Shown: positions 42,000 through 53,448, counted from the first letter of the stretch. The stretch: 64,000 bases of DNA from Branchipolynoe longqiensis (GCA_030323885.1 CM059199.1:3059923-3123922), one strand, 5' to 3'. The notes: generated by a model from the letters alone, not told the origin. Numbers and translations are program-made.

Positions 42000-42207
42000 T
42001 TAACTAACGGCTTTCATCATCAGGTTACTTGATTATTATGTGAGGAATCTTGGTTGTGAAACAGCATTTGTCATATATAAAGTAAATGAGGTTACAGAGT
42101 TTATTTAGATATACGTATCACTATATTTTATCCATATAAATAGGTACTTATAATTTATTTAAGGTGGCCATTATGGGATGCTCCGGACTAATATATATGT
42201 ATATATA

Positions 42208-42351
42208 CAGTCAGACCTCTCTAAGTCTACAGATCGACCACTCCTCTATATCGATCGCTTTATTTGGGTTCCAATGATACCTTTGTAAGGATATTCTAAC
42301 TCCCTACATAAAGTCGGTCCCAAGGTTGGTCGATTTAGCGAGGTTTTACTG
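42208..42351 (-). mobile_element. P1-family MITE, short
   Basis: CAGTCAGACCTCTCTAAGTC to TTAGCGAGGTTTTACTG; TA on each side. About 50 bp shorter than the other copies. Confidence 0.8.
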
Positions 42352-42439
42352 TATGTGTGTGTATATATATATATCCCTATTGTAATTAATAGTAATCTTG
42401 ATGTATTTGATAGATTTTAAGAGAAAATCACAACAATAA

Positions 42440-42512
42440 ATTATAGTTCACACAAAAAAGAACTAAAATGGATGTCTCGGTTTATACGCCTGAACCCTTG
42501 TATGTGTATGTG

Positions 42513-42546
<34 letters not shown>

Positions 42547-42730
42547 CATATATATATATAATGGATTTCTCGGTTTATCCGCCTGAACCTTGTATATATT
42601 TGATATATATGGATATATATACACATATATGTGTGTATATATGTATATACCCCCTCCCACACATGAATCCTCTGGATTTTAATATATATATACATATTAG
42701 AATATATATCATATATATATATAGTCCTGA
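42440..42730. repeat. AT-rich repeats and CGGTTTATNCGCCTGAACC direct repeat
   Basis: (TA)n runs near 42512-42560 and 42690-42722. ATGGATGTCTCGGTTTATAC (42468) and ATGGATTTCTCGGTTTATCC (42561) begin a direct repeat. Confidence 0.7.
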
Positions 42731-42901
42731 ACAGCCAATGAATACAGCTAATTGTACAGTTATGAACAACCTCCAGTGGGGACTATCGAGCAGTAGTTTA
42801 TACCCAAAGAGAAAGGCCTATATGAGGCTATATCGCAAGCGCGGCAAGCTCTGCTCTGTCTGTGCTCGCACATCTATCATAACCTTCCTTATCTGTTTCA
42901 G

Positions 42902-43004
42902 TTCAATTCCGAGAGGAGGTGTACTTGTCGGGGCAGCCTACAATGTGGTTGGTACCAGCTGTGGTATGAGTCCTCATATCGGCGCCAATACAGACAAGCA
43001 AGAG
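42902..43004 (+). other. Possible orphan exon
   Basis: A 103-nt stretch bounded by a pyrimidine-rich acceptor (CCTTCCTTATCTGTTTCAG) and a good donor (AGAG then GTAGGT). All of it is open in two frames. I recognise no protein family in either and see no partner exon. Confidence 0.15.
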
Positions 43005-43048
43005 GTAGGTAACCTGTTTTATGGATATGCCTCTATTGATGTGTTTAG

Positions 43049-43535
43049 GGTATGCAGGTATTGCAGGTATAGCAATACCTCCGGGAGTTTGACGCCCCTG
43101 CCCTGCAGAGTTGTAAACCACTGCCTTGTGGTACAGGTTCTTGACAGAACCGAAGGCTAAGGGAGCAAACCCTAAGCAGAAAACCATGTCACTGTGGCAG
43201 CATTTAGGGCGGTTGATGTATGGAACTCCCAACATCTCCCGACCAGCCACGGCAGTGACAAATAGTTTTGCGACTGTCTTGACATGTTCTTGCCGGTGGG
43301 AAACCTCTATTTTCTCCCCGAGAGAGTGCCGCTGGTAACTTGCAAAAGCCAGCAGCACTTTTGCAGCCAGCTTTCATGAAATGTACATACCATCAAGAGA
43401 AACCTGAAGCTGAGAGACATTAAGACCGACTCATGGACACAACTCTTACAGCAGAGAGCTAAACGGAGAGCGGCAGTCAAGTAATGAAAGCAGTCTTTGT
43501 CGCATCGCGACCAACAGCATGATGATGATGATGAT
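43049..43535 (+). mobile_element. LINE-tail composite, copy 3
   Basis: Module 43049-43385, then a 150-bp LINE tail starting CATACCATCAAGAGAAACC and ending (GATGAT)n. The upstream GGTATGCAGGTATTGCA is shared with copy 1. Confidence 0.83.
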
Positions 43536-43758
43536 GGGTATGAAGGTACCGCAGTCATGGCATAAAGGAGGCAGTACAGTGTAATAATAATAATATGAAT
43601 AATACGGAAATAATTCCCTTACTCACCTTTATACTCACATATAGAGAGAGACAGACAGAGAGGTTGCTATTTGTGTACATACGCGCATGCAACTAATCCT
43701 ATGGATGGAACTCTGGAAATCAGTTGGTCCCTGCATGTTGTTGTGGAGTGTAGATATA

Positions 43759-43956
43759 CAGTAAACACTCTCTAAATCGATCGACCATGGAACCGAATTT
43801 AAGTGGTCCATTTAGGGAGGTGCTTGGTTTAGGGAGTTTTTGTTATTGTTACAATGGTATTGTATGGGCAATCGTTTGGGACTCAAATAAAGCGATCGAT
43901 ATAGGGGAGTGGTCGATCTGTGGAGTTGGTCGGTTAGACTTAGGCAGGTTTTACTG
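43759..43956 (+). mobile_element. P1-family MITE
   Basis: CAGTAAACACTCTCTAAATC to GGCAGGTTTTACTG with TA borders; the interior GCGATCGATATAGGGGAGTG is shared across the family. Confidence 0.87.
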
Positions 43957-44429
43957 TATATGAAATTAGGTAGGCTGATTGCCTGTTGTTATTCCTGCCC
44001 TCAACATATAACTTTTACAAAGAACAGCGATGACAATCTGCATCCTTCTTGTATCCAAAACTTGTTGAGATGAGATTCAAAGTAGTTCATGGAATGGGTG
44101 TTCCTGCCTATAGAGAGAGACAGAGAGGTTACTATACGTGTACATAGGTACATTCAACAAATTTAATGGACAGAACAGTGGAAATTCTCTGTTTCATACA
44201 TGTTGATGTGCAATGTAGATAGATATATGGATCTCTTTCCCGCCCAGTGCCTTCCACTCCCCCTTCACCCCCGCCATTTATCTAGTACCCCCCCCCCCCA
44301 CAACCCCCACAGCCCCCACCCTTCCACCACCACGACATGGTGTGCCTACCTCATATATGGCTCAGTCCCAACTCAAAGAGAGGGAACTCGGATTGTAATA
44401 CGTCAGCCCACCCCACACTCACCCACCAA
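43957..44429. other. No gene seen
   Basis: Mixed DNA; a C-rich patch at 44270-44330. AGAGAGAGACAGA near 43642 and 44112 is repeated, suggesting a small duplication. Confidence 0.45.
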
Positions 44430-44985
44430 CCCACAACCACCACCAGACATCACCACACATACAACACCACACTCACCATATATCCCTTGGCACCGCCACA
44501 CCCACACACATGACATGTAGACCTATACCTATACAGCACCACCCACAGAACACCACACGCACCATATATACCTCGACACCACCACACACACACACACAAC
44601 ATGTGGGCCTATACCTAGACACCGCCACACATACAACACCACACTCACCATATATACCTCAACACAGCCACACACACACACAACATGTAGGCATATACCT
44701 AGACACCACCACACATACAACACCACACTTACCATATATACATCGACACAGCCACACACACACACGACATGTAGGCATATACATAGACACCACCACACAT
44801 ACAACACCACACTCATATTATATACCTCAACACCACCACACACACACACACAACATGTAGGCCTATACCTAGACACCACCACACATACAACACCACACTC
44901 ACCATACATACCTCAACACCGCCACACACACACACAACATGGAGGCCTATACCTAGACACCACCAGACATACAACACCACACACC
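44430..44985. repeat. About 87-bp tandem repeat
   Basis: Six to seven units: CACCATATATACCTCGACACC, a (CA)n run, ACATGTAGGCCTATACCTAG, then ACACCACCACACATACAACA. The 116-codon (+) and 126-codon (-) frames are repeat artefacts because the unit length is divisible by three. Confidence 0.95.
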
Positions 44986-45004
44986 CTGATGTTATTTAAT
45001 ACCG

Positions 45005-45487
45005 CAGTCACACTACCGCTTCCGACCACTTGCGATCACTTTGCAACCACAAACAAAATTCGTGGTCGCGACTTGTGACAGCACACACCAATGGCAACTT
45101 AATAGTGCTGCCCCACTGGGAATACCAGGCCGCCGGCACCATGTCCTGATATCCCACTCAGTCACATTATCTTGACACTGAGCTAACCTGTCCTTGCCCT
45201 ATCATAATAATGCAGAGCGCCAGGCTAGGAAGCGGTAAGTATAAATTGTATAAGTCATTCGATTTACCAAACTCCCGATCTCCGCTCGTGCTCTACTGAT
45301 TCAGCCACCACACCCGGTAAGTCAAGGAGGTTACAGCCTGAAAACCTCCTTGCGACCAAACTGGTCGCCTAGCGGTCGGCGACCATTGTTTTGGTAAAAG
45401 TGGTCGCCCAGAAACTATTGCTTTTGTCGCAAAGAGGTCGCATGGAGGTGGGTTCTTTGATCCAAAGTGGTCACATAGTGGTCGCAA
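45005..45487. mobile_element. GTGGTCGC-rich MITE, split by a SINE
   Basis: CAGTCACACTACCGCTTCCG at the left; both parts (45005-45065 and 45319-45487) are built of GGTCGC/GCGACC words. SINE-L (-) occupies 45066-45318. The right end is cut by another SINE body. The CAGTCACAC start resembles G-family ends. Confidence 0.55.
45066..45318 (-). repeat. SINE-L nested in a MITE
   Basis: CGACTTGTGACAGCACACAC to GATTCAGCCACCACACCCGG; the tail is truncated and the head is the variant type. Confidence 0.83.
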
Positions 45488-45488
45488 C

Positions 45489-45705
45489 CACTCGGCATTA
45501 ATAGGATACGGCCAGGACGGGTTATCTCAGGGTCATGATAACATGACAGAGTGATATATCACGTCATGGTGCCGGCGGCCTAGTTTCCCAGTGGGGCAGC
45601 ACTATGAAGTTGCCATCAGTGCGCGCTGTCACAAGTCGCTAGCCGTCCTGATGTGACCCAAGATGTTGCCAGAATGTAAACTCCAACAACCAACCAACGA
45701 GGTCG
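45489..45705 (+). repeat. SINE-L body without head
   Basis: Begins at ACTCGGCATTAATAGGATAC and runs to the CTCCAACAACCAACCAAC tail. Confidence 0.85.
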
Positions 45706-45791
45706 CTATGTGGCTTGAATGCCAAAGTCAACTCACTGAGATCCCTCCCTCACACAGGAGCTAACGGCCTCTGAATCAGATACACCAGGCG

Positions 45792-46130
45792 GAGCGGGAC
45801 GTAGTTCAGGCGGTAGAGTGTCCACCTGTGAAGGTGTGAGTCATCCGATTGATGCTGCTCAGTGGACCCATTTGTGGTTTGGGCTATTTTCCTTTCCAAC
45901 CAGTGCTCCACAACTGGTTATCAAAGGCTGTGGTGTGGTATGTGCTGTCCTGTCTGTGGGAAAGTGCATATAATATAAAAGACCCCTTGCTGCTTATCAG
46001 AAATAGTAGCCTGTGTGGCGGCAGCGGGTTTCCTCCAAAGAAATATGTCAGAATGACCATATGTTTGACGTCCAATAGCCGATGACAAAAATCATAGCGC
46101 TCTAGGACCGTTGTTAAATGAAACAAACTT
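45792..46130 (+). repeat. Second SINE type, mollusc-like
   Basis: The head GGAGCGGGACGTAGTTCAGG has a tRNA-like A box. The body has TCAAAGGCTGTGGTGTGGTA, GACCCCTTGCTGCTTATCAG, GGCGGCAGCGGGTTTCCTCC and CCATATGTTTGACGTCCAAT, ending GTTGTTAAATGAAACAAAC. I remember this body as widespread in molluscs; a search should confirm it. The B-box region is degenerate. Confidence 0.8.
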
Positions 46131-46576
46131 TCAGATACATCAGGCAGCTCTCCCCCCCCCCCCACCCCCCACCCCAGACGCCACGCCTGGCGGTCACGTG
46201 ACCACGATACCTGCTTGTCGGCGTCATGGCTGTGGCTAGTAGAATAACACTGTGGGTAGATTCAATTACCAATATGTTAGTGTCACTCTGTATACAAGCG
46301 ATCCTCACTTTGTCGTGAGATTTCCCGTCAGATTCGACTTGCCACTAACTTGAACAATATATGGTCTCCTAAATGATGTCTGGGTGAATCGTTATGTGGT
46401 GAATCGTTATGCGTTATGTGGTGCATTTAGGAAGTCTTGGTATTTTATCAAGTTTCGTGACGTCTATCGGTATATTCTCGGTAGCTTTTCAAACTCTATG
46501 TGAACGAATTATTTTATCTTTCATCATATGTACTTTTATTCTTGTTGCACTGATCCGTCCCCACAACAAACAGGAG
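46131..46576. other. No gene seen
   Basis: Poly-C (46151-46162) and AT-rich unique DNA. GTGAATCGTTATG is duplicated near 46385-46410. No supported ORF. Confidence 0.5.
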
Positions 46577-46911
46577 GAGTTTGTTTGTTGTTTTACATCC
46601 TAGCAACATCTAAGGTGATATCAGGACGGGTACCGACTTGTGACAGTGCACACTTATGGCGACTTAATAGTGCTGCCCCACTGGGATACCAGGCCATCAG
46701 CACCATGATATGATATCCCACTCAGTCACATTATCCTAACACTATGCCAACCAGTCCTTACCCTATCCTAATAATGTTGAGTGCCGGCTAGGAAGCGACA
46801 AGTATAAATTTTTAAGTCATTGGTTGGACTCGACCAGGGTTCGAACCCACGATCCCATGGTCTATCAACAAGGGAGATGGACGCTCTAACTCAATCGGCC
46901 ATCCCATCTGA
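46577..46911 (-). repeat. SINE-L, followed by a plus-strand tail fragment
   Basis: Complete inverted copy ending at the head complement CAATCGGCCATCCCATCTG. Directly after it (46914-46950) ATGTTGCCAGGACGTAAAAC is a plus-strand SINE tail. Confidence 0.88.
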
Positions 46912-47060
46912 GAATGTTGCCAGGACGTAAAACTCCAACAACCAACCAAACAACAGTATTATTGTTATTATTCTTGTTGTTATCCTTATCATTAATCTCA
47001 TCATTATACTCGCCGTTATTCTTATCAAAATTCTCATTATTATTCTCTTAATTCTGACTA

Positions 47061-47252
47061 CAGTAAAACCTCTGTAACTGACCACTTCCACAGATTGACC
47101 ACTCCCCTATATTGATCGCTTTATTTGAGTCCCAAATGATCACCCAGAATATACCATTGTAACAAAATGAAAAAGTCCCTAAGCCGAGCACCTTTTGAAA
47201 TGGACCCTTTAACGTTGGTTCCATGGTCGCTCGATTTAGAAAGGTTTTACTG
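47061..47252 (-). mobile_element. P1-family MITE
   Basis: CAGTAAAACCTCTGTAACTG to TTTAGAAAGGTTTTACTG; TA on both sides. Confidence 0.88.
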
Positions 47253-47381
47253 TATTCATATTGCAAGGATATGAAACCATAAACAACGACATTATTATTC
47301 TTATTATTCTTGTCATTATTCTTGTCATTAATCTCATCATTATACTAACCTTTATTCATGTCATTATCGCTATATTTGCTT

Positions 47382-47640
47382 ATGTTTTGAATCCTAGCAA
47401 CATATAAGGTAGTGTCGACGTATGACAGACAGTGCGCGCGTATTAGCGATTTTATAGTATAGCGCTGTGGTAATGGGGTACCGATCTGCAAGCACTACCC
47501 CACGATATCCGACTAAGCCAGAGTCGACTGGAACTCAAATAACACCTATTGTTTAAGCCCTTCGTTTGACCTCGCTGGGGTTCGAACCCAGGGTTCGAAT
47601 CCCATAGCTTATCACACGCGAAGCAGCCAACCAACACATT
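47382..47640 (-). repeat. Diverged SINE-L relative
   Basis: AATCCTAGCAACATATAAGG at the left and GGGTTCGAACCCAGGGTTCG at the right keep the SINE-L plan, but the body is heavily changed. The B box is duplicated. Confidence 0.6.
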
Positions 47641-47675
47641 CAGCCATTGAACAATTGTGAACTCCCCGATTTTTA

Positions 47676-47850
47676 AAGTTTGTTTTATTTAACGACGCCT
47701 CTAGAGCACATTGATTTTTACCATCGGCTATTGGACGTGAAATCCCCGATTTTACACCACAACTAAGTTTAGATAAATTATTGATCAAGGAAATCAATCC
47801 GTATGGATTGTGACCACTACTGCATGGCGGTGAAAACAAGTGCACGCACT
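47676..47850 (-). repeat. Tail of a mollusc-like SINE, inverted
   Basis: GTTTGTTTTATTTAACGACG, CTCTAGAGCACATTGATTTT and CATCGGCTATTGGACGTGAA form the complement of a SINE 3' region related to the copy at 45792-46130. It diverges after about 47740. Confidence 0.65.
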
Positions 47851-48079
47851 TAACCGTTCGTTATCAGCCAAATAAGCAAACGATTTGCCAACTTTCTTTT
47901 TTGTAAGCAACCAACAAATTAATTTGAAATGTAAGACATGCTCATGGAAATACACAAGGGGCGATATTTAGGTCTGATAGTAATTTACTGATGGGATGTT
48001 TCTTTACAGCCAGCTGTTATTGATCAGTAGACTTGGGGCTGAATTAGAATTAGCATTGTCCATATGCACAGGTAACTAT

Positions 48080-48673
48080 AGCCGTGTTCACACATGGGCT
48101 TTCAGTTGCCTCAACTAGTTCGCCTTGTCTAGTTTGGCTCACATTCGCCGTGTGGATGCGACGCTGAGGCGGATTAGGGCTGATTCGCCTCATCTAGTTT
48201 GCTTCAAGTAAACCACATCACGAGGTAGTCCAGATGAACCGAACTAGCTTAAGTCGGCCCAAGTTACTAGTGTGAACGGTAGAGGCTTAGATGAGGTGGA
48301 TTAAGGATGTCACACGCATACGCAGTTGAGACCTGAGTTTGTTGACTTTCCGGTCGATCAAAAGCGCATATTATATAATTTGGTCTATGAACCTGCTAGA
48401 GGTGACATATATTGTTTTCATGATTTATTTTAAGGTTTTCACTGCCCAGCAGAAGTTTTGACCGTTCCAAACCAATATGATTCAGTCCATACATATCTAG
48501 GTCGAACCCACACTCTCTCGTGGCGACGTCATTATCGCTATTAGTATGGACTTGCTCATGCACAGATATCGAATTCCGCCTTAAACCACTCTGTGTGTGG
48601 ACGCGACACTAGTTCGCCTCATCTAGTTCGCCTTATCTAGTTCGGCCTAAAGTTGTGTGTGTGAACACAGCTT
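48080..48673. mobile_element. GTGTTCACAC-ended MITE with TAGTTCGCC array
   Basis: AGCCGTGTTCACACATGGGC at the left; GTGTGTGTGAACACAGCTT at the right. The interior repeats TAGTTCGCCTCATC and its complement many times. Confidence 0.72.
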
Positions 48674-48930
48674 ATAACATTACGATCCACCAATGAGTGT
48701 TTGAAGGCCATTCTCCAGCTATACAATGGCTATCTAACCGCTAACCCCCCCCCCCCCCCCCCTTGGTCTGGGAACTTTGATGGTATCAATAACTGTAACG
48801 TAACTGGGGGCAGGTTTAATGGAAGACCCATGATCTGTTACAACGCATTGGTTTGTTGATTCCTGTATTTACTGACATTTGTATAATATGGTACGTCGTA
48901 TATTGACTGATCACCTAGACTGTACTGCGG

Positions 48931-49430
48931 GTGTGGCGTGCTCAGCCATGTACCGTGCTCAGCCGTGCGCGTACCATCAAACTCAAGGCATTGTCAATGG
49001 TCGTGAGTCACTAACCTTATAAATTTAATATAGTGTTTTTGGTAAAGATGTTTTCTATATGTGTCCCAAGCGATTTGTTTCTAGGTCGTGTGGTTTTAGA
49101 GATATTTCAGTTTTCCTGGATTTTCTGTATGAAGATTGCTCACCACCATTGACAATGCCTTGAATTTGACAGTATGTGCAGTGCAAAACATTAGTTTTAA
49201 TCAAAATTAATAGAAATCAAGAACCCTAACCTTATAAATTTAATATAATCTTTTTGGTGAAGATGTTTTCTATATGTGTACCAAGCGATTTGTTAATAGG
49301 TGGTCTGGTTTTAGAGATATTTCACTTGTTCTGTATTTTCTGTATGAAGATTACTCACAACCATTGACAATGCCTTGACTTTGAGTCTAATCACACGGCT
49401 GATCATGGTACACGGCTGAGCACGCCACAC
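48931..49430. mobile_element. Q-family MITE with perfect 17-bp TIRs
   Basis: GTGTGGCGTGCTCAGCC (48931-48947) and its exact complement (49414-49430). Inside are two direct copies of about 160 bp (about 49014-49170 and 49226-49385) containing CCTTATAAATTTAATATA and CATTGACAATGCCTTGA. A related inverted segment lies at 21015-21235. Confidence 0.85.
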
Positions 49431-49728
49431 CGGGCTTTGACTGTGCCGAATATCGGAAGTTCAGTTCCCGGTCTAGTCAAAGCAATGCCTTACAAAATTG
49501 ATACTTGTCGCTTCCTATCCTGGTGCTCGGCAATATTAGGATATGGCAGTGGTTAGCGCAGTGTAAGGATAATGTGACTGAGTGGGATATCAGGTCATGA
49601 TGCTGCCACCTGGCACCTGGCAGCCTGGCCTAGCACTCACCACCATGAGTGCGCACTGTCAGAAGTCGATGCCTGTCCTGCTATGACCTTAGATGTTGGC
49701 AGGACGTAAAACTCCAATAAAACAATTG
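49431..49728 (+). repeat. SINE-L, damaged head
   Basis: Starts CGGGCTTTGACTGTGCCGAA, B box AGTTCAGTTCCCG, complete body and GGACGTAAAACTCC tail. Confidence 0.82.
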
Positions 49729-49882
49729 TACTTCAAACCGGTAGTTTTAGGGATGTTTGAAATGAAATGCAATAGGGTGAGTTTTAATCTCCAACACTAC
49801 ATAGGCATGGTATGCGAGCAACTGATCTTTCATGATGCTGTAATTTATACACTCCACAGAAAGACCCATTCATCAGTATAAA

Positions 49883-50228
49883 AGTTGTATAATCTGATGA
49901 AAACATCAAATTTTCAAAACCAAAACACTGATCTAGATTTGATTCTACATATTCAACTTAGACACTGGTGCACTTATTAAGCATTTCTTGCTGCATAGAA
50001 GGGCATAATAAGTCAATTAATAGAACCCGTTACTACTGAAGTCTATGGTGTCAGAGTTTTGGCGTGCTTGGCAAAATTATTTTGGCATGTTTTGAAGTCA
50101 AATATCTCCAAACTTAGCCATTTAAAATTAAAGTTACTTCAAACTAAAGTAAAGTAGATTATAACGATTAGTATAATATATTTATCTCCGGAAATAACAG
50201 AAACTCAAAAGCATCGGACTATGCAACT
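49883..50228 (+). mobile_element. T-family MITE
   Basis: AGTTGTATAATCTGATGAAA to CATCGGACTATGCAACT, then TTAA (50229-50232). Confidence 0.9.
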
Positions 50229-50468
50229 TTAATAGCTACTCATACTCCTATCAGAACAGATCAAATATTGTTGCCACCATTGAAGGCCCAGTCCATGTGT
50301 CTTGGACTTTTGGGACATTTGGGACATTATTCAATGCTGTGCAAGATGTATTAGTACTGGATTCATTCATTCAAAGAGCCATACACACACATTGTCACAG
50401 CATGGCTATATTTTCAAAGAGTGTACAATGAAGACCAGGCTGTAAAGTACTTGGGGATGTTTGCCTAT

Positions 50469-50707
50469 ACATTACCTAAACCTCTCTGAATAGACTTACA
50501 ATGGGACTGATTTTAAATGGTATATTTTGGCAGGTGGTCGGTTTAGGCAGTTTTTTAATCGCTACAATGGTATTATATGGAAGATCATTTGGGACCCAAA
50601 GTAAGCGATCGATATAGGGGAGTGGTCGAATGATCACCCAAATAAAATAAAGCGATTATTATAGGAGAGTGGTCTATCTGTGGTGGTCGGTTAGAGAGGT
50701 TTTACTG
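50469..50707 (+). mobile_element. P1-family MITE, right part duplicated
   Basis: Left end decayed (TTACCTAAACCTCTCTGAAT); right end TTAGAGAGGTTTTACTG. The GCGATCGATATAGGGGAGTG block appears twice (50607 and, mutated, 50652). Confidence 0.78.
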
Positions 50708-50743
50708 TAGTTGTATATTATTAGCAATACCATAGGCCAGGTT

Positions 50744-51150
50744 AGATAAAGGATTCACCCGGTAGTCGCAGTACACGGGTGAATACCAATCCTGTATAAA
50801 AACGGTCAAAAAAGCGGGTTAATGAAATGAGAGCCTAATTTCATGATCTAAGAAGCAACGTTTATTCTTTGTAGATATCTTCATATTTACCCGCTACCTT
50901 TGAGTTGAAAAATACAATAAAACAGCTAGTTTAATACGATTTAAAATTGAAATCGACGGTGTTCTATGGCCGCCATCTTGGATGTTTGCATTCTCTCCCA
51001 TTTCACCAAATCTGTGGCAATATATGTTGCCATTTGATCATGGAACCACAGTTTCTACTTTGTGTTCCATACTAAAGCTATTTTCGCCCGTATTTACAGT
51101 ACGTTGTCATTCGCCTGTGTACTACAAGTACCGGGTGAATCTTTTATCAT
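50744..51150. mobile_element. 400-bp MITE with GATTCACCCGGTA ends
   Basis: GATAAAGGATTCACCCGGTA near the left and TACCGGGTGAATCTTTTATC near the right are inverse. The interior contains GGCCGCCATCTTGGATG, a YY1-like site. Confidence 0.75.
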
Positions 51151-51420
51151 GGGCCAGGTGTGATGTCATACGTGGGGTGTGTGTGCTGTGCCATTCAGTG
51201 GCGCTTTCAGACGTTGCATTAGCGCTTATGGTGTATGTTCGGGTCCATTTGTGTAGGTGTAATGTAGTGTGCTATAGGCTTGGGGCCGCAGTGGGTGTAT
51301 GGAGGGGTGGTGGTAGTGGGTGGGTGTGTGCAGGATCACGCCCACGGATGTTTTGACATTGATACCCCTCAGAGGTTGTAAATAATATATGCCTTTTCAA
51401 TTACTTCATTCAGTGGCGTG
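51151..51420. other. No supported gene
   Basis: The right part of a 124-codon plus-strand frame (50982-51356) crosses the MITE boundary, so it is unlikely to be a gene. Confidence 0.5.
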
Positions 51421-51427
51421 GGATATG

Positions 51428-51429
<2 letters not shown>

Positions 51430-51471
<42 letters not shown>

Positions 51472-51482
51472 GATATATATGT
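51430..51482. repeat. (TA)n microsatellite
   Basis: AT dinucleotide run directly left of a P2 element, which inserted at its TA. Confidence 0.9.
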
Positions 51483-51485
51483 ATA

Positions 51486-51993
51486 CAGTACACCCCCGTT
51501 AAACCAAGCTCGGTTAAACCAGCTGATCGGTTAATCCAAACTTTTTTTAAGCAGCCCGGCAAAATACTACCATTTATCATACAAAGAGTTGGTTAAACCA
51601 AAGTCGGTTAATCCAAACTATTGGTTAATCCAAACAAAATTGTCGGGCCCCAGACCACTTCCGGTATGGTTAAACCAAACTGTCATGTGGGTATAAGGTC
51701 AACTGCAACTTTTTTATATGATAAATGGTAGTACTTTGCCTGGCCGCTGAAAAAGGTTTGGATTAATCGACCGTTTGGTTTAACTGAGCTTGGTTTAACT
51801 GGGTTATACTGTATAGACATAAAAAAAACAATAATCAAAGTATCCACATCCATTGTATATTGCATTCATAATGCACCTGCGTTTTTACCAAAGCCAAGTC
51901 AAAGTCAAAGCCAAAGCTTGGTTAAACCAATGATCGGTTAATACAAACAAATTTCTAGGGTCCCTTCAAAGTTGGTTCAACGGGGTTATACTG
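51486..51993 (-). mobile_element. P2 composite MITE
   Basis: The inner palindrome comes first (51486-51811), then the outer half to GGTTCAACGGGGTTATACTG. It is the inverted arrangement of the copies at 16187 and 60391. Confidence 0.9.
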
Positions 51994-52004
51994 TATATGG
52001 AAAT

Positions 52005-52045
52005 ATATATAGATATATATATATATATATATATATCTATATATA
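52005..52045. repeat. (TA)n microsatellite
   Basis: Short AT run at the right border of the P2 element. Confidence 0.88.
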
Positions 52046-52205
52046 CCATATATATCCCAATAGACACACACTGTGCGAGTACAGACATGTGGATGCGTGT
52101 GTATTCAAAATTAAAGAATTTCATGGATTTCTTTTTGTCGTGTCTCTGAAATAAAGTGGGATTGTCTTATTTTATGTGCATTCAGTCTGAATATGATCGT
52201 AAATT

Positions 52206-52258
52206 TTGATTTGTCCTTAGATATTGTCCGGATATAAAATTCCAACAACCAACCAACA
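52206..52258 (+). repeat. SINE-L tail fragment
   Basis: CCTTAGATATTGTCCGGATA followed by AAAATTCCAACAACCAACC. Confidence 0.7.
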
Positions 52259-52273
52259 ACCAACGAGACATGT

Positions 52274-52512
52274 ATGAATAGTTCAGGCACAAAACCACGT
52301 AAATGCCAATCCAAAAACCGGATAAATATGGTAATCAAGCCTTCAAAAAGTTAATATTTTATATTCATTCTTTTTTCTTCATTGCTCCGTAAGCATCTGA
52401 TCATAGCAAAAGTGGAATTAGTGAGAATCAAAATTATTTTCAGGTAAAATCTTTGATTTAGACGACATTTTTGTATTTGTGTTTACATGGTTTTGTGCCT
52501 GAATGATTCATA
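52274..52512 (+). mobile_element. R-family MITE, short form
   Basis: ATGAATAGTTCAGGCACAAA at the left; TTTGTGCCTGAATGATTCAT at the right. 52375-52450 (GCTCCGTAAGCATCTGATCA, GTGGAATTAGTGAGAAT) is shared with the long form at 57346-58023. Confidence 0.85.
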
Positions 52513-52627
52513 TATATATATACATGTATCTGTGTATATATAACAGAAGTGTATATCTAGTGGGTGGCATTTTCACTTTCACTAATATCAGCAGCGGTTA
52601 AATGTTGGCACATTTCATCCACCACCC

Positions 52628-53105
52628 CTTTAACTAGCCAGTCACAAGTCACCGGATTGAGTACCGGACACCACCGGACAAAGAGGTGGTGTATCGAAAT
52701 CTACCAAAATGGAGTTGAATTGGGTCATTTGGGTCAATTGCCGCCAGGCCACCGGACAAGTACCGTACATGTACCGTACATGTACCGGCCGAGAATTGGG
52801 CGAGAACCGGCCGAGAACCGGACACATAACAGATGGGTACCGGACATGAACCGGACAACACGGACAAACCGGACACCACCTGGACACCAATGAATGGGTA
52901 CCAGACACGTACGGATGGGTACTGGACATGAACTGGACACACCGGACACCAACCGGACACGTCAGTCCAGCGGTGTCCGGTAGAAGTTTTGTGCATGTTC
53001 AAAACTTGTACCGGACACCACCAGACACCGCCGGATGGGTACCGGACATTGCTGTATTTTACCGGACAGTGTTCAGTTCCCCAGTCCGGTAAGGTGTGAC
53101 TGGGC
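52628..53105. mobile_element. G-family MITE with ACCGGACA array
   Basis: AGCCAGTCACAAGTCACCGG at the left, GGTAAGGTGTGACTGGGCC at the right, TTAA at both borders. The interior is a degenerate array of ACCGGACAC/TACCGGACA words. The minus-strand Ser/Gly/Pro frames of 95-117 codons come from that array. Confidence 0.75.
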
Positions 53106-53134
53106 CTTAAGACGCGCTATTACCGCTGCGGTTG

Positions 53135-53438
53135 GGGTTTTACCTCCTGGCATAAGCTAAGGTCATAACATGATGAGTACCGACTTGGGATACAGCATAT
53201 TTTCTATTGCTGCCCCAGTGGGAGACCAGCCCACTGGCACCATGACACTTGATTTCTTACTCAGGCACATTATCCTGGTACTGAGCTAACCAGGTCTTGC
53301 CCTATCCTAAAAATGCCAAGTGAAAGGCTAGGAAGCAACAAGTATCAATTGTGTGAACCATTGGCTTGACGGGGTTTTGAACTCCAGACCTTCCACATGG
53401 GAAAACTGCGCTTAAACCGATTCAACCACCAGGTCGCA
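53135..53438 (-). repeat. SINE-L, diverged
   Basis: GTTTTACCTCCTGGCATAAG at the left; head complement CCGATTCAACCACCAGGTCG at the right. Confidence 0.78.
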
Positions 53439-53448
53439 TTCTACAAGA

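Noticed and set aside
44510..44909. Open frames on both strands with repeated CVCVVV or THTTPH peptides
   Set aside because: 87-bp tandem repeat whose length is a multiple of three.
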